Assembly (NCBI GenBank): GCA_030632095.1
Contig: DAOVJU010000045.1
Coordinates: 1-11,964 of the forward strand
From: Chlorobiota bacterium
Lineage (GTDB): Bacteria; Bacteroidota; Bacteroidia; Bacteroidales; B39-G9
DNA: 11,964 bases
Direction of reading: 5' to 3'
Shown here: piece by piece, positions 7,869 through 11,964 of the stretch
Layout of the letters: each line of letters begins with the position of its first letter
How positions within the stretch are numbered: position 1 is the stretch's first letter
Notes under the pieces: model-generated
Told to the model about the DNA's origin: nothing
Database searches by the model: none
The model's input: the letters and a program-made list of their open reading frames with translations, nothing else
Program-made: the position numbers and the translations under genes

Positions 7869-8879
7869 ATGTGCATAAAAAAGATAATAATAATCCTGTT
7901 AACAGGTTTTGTTTTAACATCTTGTTTTAAGGAAGTAGATTTTATAAAACTCGATCCGCTTGAATCTATTACAGTAATTAACAATATTCAGGAAACACAA
8001 TCTTATTATAAAATTGAGGAAAACGAGATCCGGCTTGTTGATTTTAACTACCCAATATCGTGGGACCTTGGTTTTGAAACCGGTGAAGATGGCTGGCATA
8101 TTATCATTAACTATAGCACAGCAGCCCGAATAATTAATACGCAAATTACTGATATTAATGATGTTGATGTTAATACAGTTATTGATCTTTTGCCTGTTGT
8201 TGATGGTATCTGGAAATTTGATCATCAAAATGGTGATCCGGACTCAACTGCCATTGGCAACTGGGTTGATTCAGCTTCTGTTTATGTTTTGTACAGGGGG
8301 GGTGTTTTCGATAATATAGAAGCATATTATAAACTATTCATTGAAAGTGTTAATGCCGATGAATATGTAATACATTATGCTGATATGAATAATTGCAATG
8401 AAATTATTACAAAAACTATTACCAAAGATAATTCTATAAGCTATGTTACATTTTCATTAACTACCGGAGAGCGTGAACTGATTGATCCTGGTAAGAATGA
8501 ATGGGATTTACTTTTTACACCATATTATGGATGGTATGAAACATTAACTCCGGGTGTATTTTTACCATTTTATATGAGCGGTGTTTATGTTAATTATTTA
8601 AACGGTGTTGAAGTTGCCCGAATTGATGATGCAGCGATAGACTACAATGATATTGATTATACTTATATTGAACAATATGATTTTTCTGATGATCAGGATG
8701 TAATTGGTCAGGATTGGAAATTAATTCCGCAACCTCCTGATTATATTTATTTAATTGATGATAATATAAAATTCATTATCCATGCAATTGATAGTAATTA
8801 TTATAAGTTCCGTTTTAGAAACTTCTATAATGAAGATGGTGAAAAAGGATATCCTGAATTTGAGTATAAAATCTTGTAG
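7869..8879 (+). CDS. HmuY-family haem-binding-like lipoprotein (long form)
   Basis: 336-aa lipoprotein: the signal MCIKKIIIILLTGFVLTSC ends in an LTSC lipobox with Cys19. Family landmarks are SWDLGFE (64-70), then DGWHIIIN (74-81), DPDSTAIGNW (123-132), VYVLYRGG (138-145), EWDLLFTPYY (211-220), YMSGVYVN (235-242) and a C-terminal YYKFRFRNFYNEDGEKGYPEFEY (311-333 region), which I recognise as the HmuY pattern common in Bacteroidota. P. gingivalis HmuY is a surface hemophore of about 216 aa that binds haem through two histidines; this protein is roughly 120 residues longer and has two WDLxF strands. Possible axial ligands are H77, H119, H169, H305, M173 and M236, but I cannot say which. Being 22 bp downstream of the receptor gene, it likely captures haem or a related cofactor and hands it over. 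It is the last gene of the operon. Confidence 0.85.
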   Translation: MCIKKIIIILLTGFVLTSCFKEVDFIKLDPLESITVINNIQETQSYYKIEENEIRLVDFNYPISWDLGFETGEDGWHIIINYSTAARIINTQITDINDVDVNTVIDLLPVVDGIWKFDHQNGDPDSTAIGNWVDSASVYVLYRGGVFDNIEAYYKLFIESVNADEYVIHYADMNNCNEIITKTITKDNSISYVTFSLTTGERELIDPGKNEWDLLFTPYYGWYETLTPGVFLPFYMSGVYVNYLNGVEVARIDDAAIDYNDIDYTYIEQYDFSDDQDVIGQDWKLIPQPPDYIYLIDDNIKFIIHAIDSNYYKFRFRNFYNEDGEKGYPEFEYKIL

Positions 8880-8903
8880 CAACTTATCAATTCTTAATAA
8901 AAA

Positions 8904-8934
8904 ATACGGCCCTCAATTAGATTAAGGACCGTAT
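8904..8934 (-). terminator. Hairpin between convergent genes, likely terminator of the PKD lipoprotein gene
   Basis: ATACGG (8904-8909) pairs with CCGTAT (8929-8934). After one C/A mismatch, CCT (8911-8913) pairs with AGG (8925-8927) around an 11-nt loop. On the - strand the stem is followed by a U-rich run (complement of ttaataaaa), fitting termination of the - strand gene. On the + strand the tail is mixed A/T, so any role for the HmuY-side operon would be weaker. Confidence 0.55.
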
Positions 8935-8956
8935 AAAAATTACTATTTTATTTCAA

Positions 8957-10003
8957 TTAATTAGCAGGTGCTATTTCTCCTATATAATGTACCGAATATT
9001 CAAACTCTGTTCCATTTGCAGTCCACACCCAGTCAACATAATTTCCTTGTGCCAATGTACCACTCACTAATGTAACTTCCCAGATTGTTTCATTAAGTTT
9101 TTTAAAAGTTAAGGTAGCGCCTGTCAGTCCCATATCAACATAATCCCATAACATTCCAGCATAATTTTCAGTCAATCCGTAAAAAAATGTTCCTACTGCC
9201 GGATCTTCACTATCATCAAAAGTATATGTACCTTCCAGATCACCTAAACCGAGAACCGGATAAAATTTCAACAGATTCACTGGTGAGTCACCTTCAGCAT
9301 CCGGAAATGCTTCGCCAAGCATCCTCCATTCTTTTGTTCCACCCATCGGGCTGATATATTCATATGCCTCAGTGATTTGATAATCAACCCCATCAACAGT
9401 GTAAACATTATTGATCTCTGATACAATCAGGGTTTGTGATGTAGTATCAGAACCATCATTATTTGTTGCTATCAAAGAAACAATGAATGAACCCGTGTCA
9501 TTATAAGTATGGATAGGGTTTTCATCTGTCGAGGTATTACTGTCCCCAAAATTCCACAGGTAGGTGTTCCCATCCTGTGATGTGTTTGTGAAAGTAACTT
9601 CAAAACCAACCAGAATTGATGCTGGCTCATAAGTAAAATCAGCTGTTGGTAGTTGCAAGGTTGCTTCGTTTACAGTAAGGGTTTTCTCTGTACTATCATC
9701 ACCATCTGCATTAGTTGCAGTTAACTTAACTACATATGTCCCTGCTGTTGTGTATATATGGCTTGTGTTTTCTTCTGTTGATGTTGCGTCATCACCAAAA
9801 TCCCATAAATACGTACTACCATTTTGAGAAGTGTTTGTAAAAACAACAGTGTCTCCAACCTCTATTGTTGTTGGTGAAAAAATAAAACCTGCTGTTGGCA
9901 ATACCGGTGTATCTTCTTCCTCTTCTTCTTCACAATTTGTAAAGAAAAAAGCTAATGCAAGAATAACCATTATTAAACCACTAATTTTTCTAAATTTTTT
10001 CAT
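8957..10003 (-). CDS. Surface lipoprotein with two PKD domains and an unassigned C-terminal domain
   Basis: 348 aa. The signal peptide ends in FFTNC, with lipobox Cys24 followed at once by seven acidic residues (EEEEEED, 25-31). Such an acidic stretch just after the lipid cysteine is the surface-export signal described in Bacteroidota, so display on the outer leaflet is likely. PKD domain 1 (~36-112) has YLWDFGDDATSTEENTSHIY; PKD domain 2 (~119-195) has YLWNFGDSNTSTDENPIHTY. The two are close copies, suggesting duplication. Residues ~200-348 are rich in aromatic residues and beta-strand patterns (VDGVDYQITEAYEY, GTYTFDDSEDPAVG, TFKKLNETIWEVTLVSG); I do not recognise the domain, which resembles ligand-binding parts of other Bacteroidota lipoproteins only in general style. 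PKD domains usually act as spacers or in protein and carbohydrate contacts. The gene is convergent with the haem operon and has its own candidate promoter. Confidence 0.85.
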   Translation of the reverse strand: MKKFRKISGLIMVILALAFFFTNCEEEEEEDTPVLPTAGFIFSPTTIEVGDTVVFTNTSQNGSTYLWDFGDDATSTEENTSHIYTTAGTYVVKLTATNADGDDSTEKTLTVNEATLQLPTADFTYEPASILVGFEVTFTNTSQDGNTYLWNFGDSNTSTDENPIHTYNDTGSFIVSLIATNNDGSDTTSQTLIVSEINNVYTVDGVDYQITEAYEYISPMGGTKEWRMLGEAFPDAEGDSPVNLLKFYPVLGLGDLEGTYTFDDSEDPAVGTFFYGLTENYAGMLWDYVDMGLTGATLTFKKLNETIWEVTLVSGTLAQGNYVDWVWTANGTEFEYSVHYIGEIAPAN

Positions 10004-10133
10004 TTTAAAAAGATTTAAATTAATAATACAAATAAATTTTCATATATCTAATCTCGAGAAATATTTTTCAATTATCAGTCAAGTATTTAATAATAAATTG
10101 GGTTAGTTACATAAATTACTGATTAACATATAC

Positions 10134-10164
10134 CAAATTTAAGCAGTATACTACAATTTTCCAA
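10134..10164 (-). promoter_or_regulatory. Candidate Bacteroidota-type promoter of the PKD lipoprotein gene
   Basis: On the - strand TAAATTTG (10141-10134) matches the Bacteroidota -7 consensus TAnnTTTG exactly. TTG (10164-10162) lies 20 nt upstream, where the -33 TTTG element is expected (3 of 4 bases). The predicted start near 10128 would leave a leader of about 125 nt before the ATG at 10003. AT-rich sequence produces chance matches, so this remains a candidate. Confidence 0.4.
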
Positions 10165-10306
10165 TATTAATGCATTAAAAACAATTTCGTGATGTTTTCC
10201 GGCAGGCTCGCAACCTCAGAACTCACTAAATTACTTATTCTTTATTGATTAAATCGCATCCCGAGACTTCGTGATAATTATTCAACAAACATTGTTAAAT
10301 GGCTTA

Positions 10307-10349
10307 ATTGTTAAATTGTTGTTAAAGAGCAATATAACAATTTAACAAT
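10307..10349. repeat. Perfect 14-bp AT-rich inverted repeat with overlapping direct repeats
   Basis: ATTGTTAAATTGTT (10307-10320) is the exact reverse complement of AACAATTTAACAAT (10336-10349), with a 15-nt spacer. ATTGTTAAAT also occurs as a direct repeat at 10291-10300. The stem has only two G-C pairs per arm half and no clear U-tract beyond it, so it reads better as a protein-binding or recombination-type repeat than as a strong terminator. Function unknown. Confidence 0.6.
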
Positions 10350-10420
10350 ATTCATCAATAAATGAAAATATTACTTGTTACTTTAATTCACCCTGTGAGA
10401 TATAATAAAACACAAAGTGC

Positions 10421-10482
10421 GGATGTCTATAAATAAGCATTATCTAACGGGGTTAACAATATTTTGCAGATTTAGTGAGGTC
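10421..10482 (+). repeat. 62-bp inverted repeat, left copy
   Basis: Aligned without gaps to the reverse complement of 11649-11710, this stretch matches at 56 of 62 positions. The inner block attttgcagatttagtgagg plus tc (10461-10482) is identical in both. It starts 7 bp beyond the stop codon of the GyrI-like gene (10490-10492) and points outward from it. Beyond 10421 similarity drops to background. Confidence 0.92.
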
Positions 10483-10489
10483 CGAACCT

Positions 10490-10855
10490 TTATTCTATTG
10501 GTATATAAAACTCTGTAACATTCTTCTCCGGTTTGGTTTTATCAGGATTAGTTAAATACTTCTCATAACAAGGAACATCTCTGAGCTTATAACCACTTTC
10601 AGGCAACCAGCTTTGATAAATAAAATCATAAGTTTCATTGAATTTTTCATATGGCCCTTTGTGTTTAAAAATAGCATACCTCCCTCCTTCCATAGTTTTA
10701 AATCCGATTTCCCCTTCAGTGGTTATTTCCTTTTTAACAGCAGCACATGCCTCATACCTGCAATTGTCTGTTTCAGTTATTTTCGGATCATCATAACTTA
10801 TTCCCAGAAACTCCGTTTTAAACCCAAATAATTTCTTTTCTTTCATGAATTTCAT
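10490..10855 (-). CDS. GyrI-like small-molecule-binding domain protein, apparently N-terminally shortened
   Basis: 121 aa from ATG 10855, ending in YIPIE. FLGISYDDPKIT (17-27 region), CRYEACAAV (32-40), GGRYAIFKHKGPYEK (57-71), TYDFIYQSWLPESGY (75-89) and YLTNPDKTKPE (100-110) match the GyrI-like/AraC effector-binding fold, which binds small hydrophobic or cationic molecules either alone or behind an AraC-type helix-turn-helix. The homologous sequence continues upstream of the ATG: the frame is open to a stop at 10907-10909 and reads SETIGPIWDKL directly before M1, which looks like the normal first helix of the domain. No in-frame ATG, GTG or TTG exists there. So either a rare start is used or the gene lost its 5' end (first strand and any HTH) and is decaying. 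Divergent from the gene at 11010; no HTH in the window. Confidence 0.7.
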   Translation of the reverse strand: MKFMKEKKLFGFKTEFLGISYDDPKITETDNCRYEACAAVKKEITTEGEIGFKTMEGGRYAIFKHKGPYEKFNETYDFIYQSWLPESGYKLRDVPCYEKYLTNPDKTKPEKNVTEFYIPIE

Positions 10856-10933
10856 GAGTTTATCCCAGATTGGTCCAATTGTTTCGCTTTTTCTCTTATT
10901 AATTTTTTACTAAAGCATGCAACCATTAAAAAT

Positions 10934-10941
10934 TAAATTTG
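10934..10941 (+). promoter_or_regulatory. Candidate -7 promoter element for the 209-aa secreted protein gene
   Basis: TAAATTTG (10934-10941) matches TAnnTTTG exactly and is identical to the element proposed for the PKD lipoprotein gene. About 20 nt upstream the sequence is T-rich (tttttt, 10903-10908) without a TTTG, so the -33 part is weak. The leader would be roughly 60 nt. Confidence 0.35.
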
Positions 10942-11009
10942 TCATTAATAAGCTATTATATTAATTTTATTTACATAATATCATTTCATAAATAATTAAG
11001 AATTTACTA

Positions 11010-11639
11010 ATGAAAAAAATAGCTTTAATAATTCTTGCTGTGTTCACAATTACATTTAGCATGGCGCAAGATGACAATTTTCAAACCATTTTTGGTGACG
11101 AAGAAGTAAGTATAAGCGGATTTGGCGGGCCTTGCATGAGTTTTAACACCTTAGCAGGTGATTTTGCACACATGATGGGAGGAAATATGGGTGTCATTAT
11201 AAACAAAAAGATTCTATTTGGTGGATATGGCCTTGGCAAAACAACAAGAGTACCTTTAAGTATAAACAAGATAAACGATCCCTCTTTCGAACAGAATTAT
11301 GCTTTTCGGCTGGACGATATGGAAATTGATTTTGGGCATGGAGGTTTATTTTTTGGCTATGTTTTAAATGGCAATGCTGCTTTACACCCTACTTTTCTTG
11401 TACATTTTGGCTGGGGAAATGCTTCTATAGGTGATGACGAATCAGATCCTGTAAGACCTGATAATATATTTGTAATAAGTCCTGTAATAGAACTTGAAAT
11501 GAATGTTACACGATTTTTCAGGGTGGGAATTGGGGCTAATTATACATTTGTAACAGGAGTAAATAATTTATTCGATTATAAGGATAGTGATTTTTCGAGC
11601 CCTGGCGCATTTTTATCTTTTAAATTCGGCTGGTTTTAG
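11010..11639 (+). CDS. Secreted, probably outer-membrane beta-barrel-like protein of unknown function
   Basis: 209 aa with a clear signal peptide, MKKIALIILAVFTITFSMA (1-19), cut before QDD. The mature part is glycine- and aromatic-rich with alternating strand-like segments (VSISGFGGPCMSFNTL, MGVIINKKILFGGYGLG, IDFGHGGLFFGYVL, TFLVHFGWGN, FFRVGIGANYTFVTGV) and ends in a strand closing on Phe (AFLSFKFGWF), as outer-membrane barrel proteins do. The SGFGGP...FGGYGLG...FGHGG order recalls small uncharacterised proteins common in Bacteroidota; I know no function for them. The length suits an 8-10-strand barrel. It is divergent from the GyrI-like gene, and its stop codon lies 9 bp before the right copy of the 62-bp repeat, followed by a strong terminator. 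Being monocistronic with its own terminator, it is an independent unit. Confidence 0.8.
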   Translation: MKKIALIILAVFTITFSMAQDDNFQTIFGDEEVSISGFGGPCMSFNTLAGDFAHMMGGNMGVIINKKILFGGYGLGKTTRVPLSINKINDPSFEQNYAFRLDDMEIDFGHGGLFFGYVLNGNAALHPTFLVHFGWGNASIGDDESDPVRPDNIFVISPVIELEMNVTRFFRVGIGANYTFVTGVNNLFDYKDSDFSSPGAFLSFKFGWF

Positions 11640-11648
11640 TTAATTACA

Positions 11649-11710
11649 GACCTCACTAAATCTGCAAAATATTATTAACTCCATTAGATAATGCTCATTT
11701 ATATACATTC
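11649..11710 (-). repeat. 62-bp inverted repeat, right copy
   Basis: Reverse complement of the copy at 10421-10482 with six mismatches and no gaps. It begins 9 bp after the TAG of the upstream gene and ends 8 bp before the terminator stem. Relative to the neighbouring gene it has the same position and orientation as the left copy has to the GyrI-like gene. Confidence 0.92.
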
Positions 11711-11718
11711 GTTATTTT

Positions 11719-11751
11719 AGACTTTCCAAGTCTTTGAGACTTGGAAAGTCT
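11719..11751 (+). terminator. Strong intrinsic terminator of the 209-aa secreted protein gene
   Basis: AGACTTTCCAAGTCT (11719-11733) and AGACTTGGAAAGTCT (11737-11751) form a perfect 15-bp stem with the 3-nt loop TTG, followed by a T-rich tail (tattcgttttaatg). Upstream, attttag supplies an imperfect A/T flank. It resembles the hairpin at 390-416 in its core (ttCCAAG/CTTGGaa type). Confidence 0.8.
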
Positions 11752-11810
11752 TATTCGTTTTAATGTTTGTAAAGTGGTGGTTGTGATTGGAGTAATTATT
11801 GCGGTGAGCT

Positions 11811-11839
11811 TCCCCGTTCCGATGACTATCGGAAGGGGA
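11811..11839. repeat. GC-rich hairpin near the right end
   Basis: TTCCGAT (11817-11823) pairs with ATCGGAA (11828-11834) around the loop GACT. After one bulged G (11816), TCCCC (11811-11815) pairs with GGGGA (11835-11839), giving 12 bp in all. No U-tract follows on either strand, so it does not look like an ordinary terminator. It may be another palindromic intergenic repeat. Confidence 0.55.
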
Positions 11840-11855
11840 TTGAGGGGCATAAGCG

Positions 11856-11964
11856 CTAACTTAAATTAGATATATTAGCCGCGTATGTCTTTCTACGTCT
11901 AGCATTCTCGGATAAATTATTTGCAATTTTCTTCCAATTTTGTATACAATTCTTTAAACCCAAT
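11856..11964 (-). CDS. Possible 3' end of a - strand gene running in from the right edge
   Basis: On the - strand one frame is open from the window edge to TAG at 11856-11858. It encodes about 35 residues, basic and helix-prone, including LKNCIQNWKKIANN and ARRRKTYAANISNLS. The basic composition would suit the tail of a DNA-binding protein or transposase, but I do not recognise the family, and 35 codons can be open by chance. A competing frame stops earlier, at 11917. Confidence 0.3.
   Translation of the reverse strand, partial: LGLKNCIQNWKKIANNLSENARRRKTYAANISNLS

Larger units (their letters stand above)
10004..10489. other. 486-bp gene-free spacer with promoter, repeat fragments and a long AT stem
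   Basis: No convincing coding frame is present. It contains the candidate promoter at 10134-10164, a GC-richer patch at ~10198-10275, an AT-only inverted repeat at 10307-10349 and the left copy of the 62-bp repeat at 10421-10482. Positions 10217-10232 (cagaactcactaaatt) match 14 of 16 bases at the inner end of the right 62-bp copy, suggesting a decayed third copy. The GC-rich patch may be a remnant of older inserted DNA. Confidence 0.6.

Noticed and set aside
8957..10003. CRISPR or tandem DNA array suggested by repeated motifs in the PKD gene
   Set aside because: The repetition is two protein domains of ~77 residues within one intact reading frame.
10167..10245. Short - strand frame reading SSEVASLPENITKLFLMH
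   Set aside because: It is about 25 codons between two stops with no start codon or known motif; probably repeat-derived or chance.
10421..11710. A complete insertion sequence bounded by the 62-bp inverted repeats
   Set aside because: The enclosed genes encode a GyrI-like domain and a secreted barrel-like protein, not a transposase, and no target-site duplication is visible.
1..11964. tRNA, rRNA or riboswitch
   Set aside because: I found no cloverleaf, ribosomal sequence or recognisable riboswitch core on either strand by eye.

Overview
The window looks like a chromosomal segment of an AT-rich Bacteroidota bacterium (Bacteroidales/Marinilabiliales or Flavobacteriia type; I cannot narrow it further). 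The reasons are a T9SS type A sorting domain, a TonB-dependent receptor with an N-terminal carboxypeptidase-regulatory-like domain, a HmuY-family lipoprotein, an acidic surface-export stretch right after a lipobox cysteine, starts without clear Shine-Dalgarno sequences, and two exact matches to the Bacteroidota -7 promoter consensus TAnnTTTG.

Layout. Positions 1-374 hold the 3' end of a secreted beta-propeller (sortilin/BNR-type) protein with a T9SS tail, followed by a strong hairpin terminator and a spacer carrying a small cluster of CCCGG palindromes. Positions 607-8879 are five genes on the + strand with gaps of only 22-38 bp, read here as one operon: a secreted M1-type zinc metallopeptidase, a secreted M28 zinc peptidase with a C-terminal PDZ domain, a ChaN-like (Cofac_haem_bdg) protein with an unusual methionine-rich insert, a TonB-dependent receptor with a FRAP/NPNL-like box containing histidines, and a HmuY-family lipoprotein. 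On the - strand, convergent with this operon, lies a lipoprotein with two PKD domains (8957-10003). Next comes a 486-bp gene-free spacer (10004-10489) with a candidate promoter and repeats.

The right part (10421-11710) is a two-gene block. A GyrI-like ligand-binding domain protein (- strand, apparently shortened at its N-terminus) and a 209-aa secreted beta-barrel-like protein (+ strand) are divergent. Each is followed, 7-9 bp after its stop codon, by a copy of the same 62-bp sequence in the same orientation relative to the gene, so the two copies form a near-perfect inverted repeat (56/62 identical). A perfect 15-bp stem terminator follows. A GC-rich hairpin and the possible 3' end of a further - strand gene close the window.

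How the genes may work together. The co-directional receptor, HmuY-like lipoprotein and ChaN-like protein point to uptake of haem or a related tetrapyrrole. Two exported peptidases leading the same operon suggest the organism may digest haem-proteins or their peptides and take up the released cofactor. This is inference from domain content and gene order; no inner-membrane haem transporter (HmuSTUV type) is in the window.
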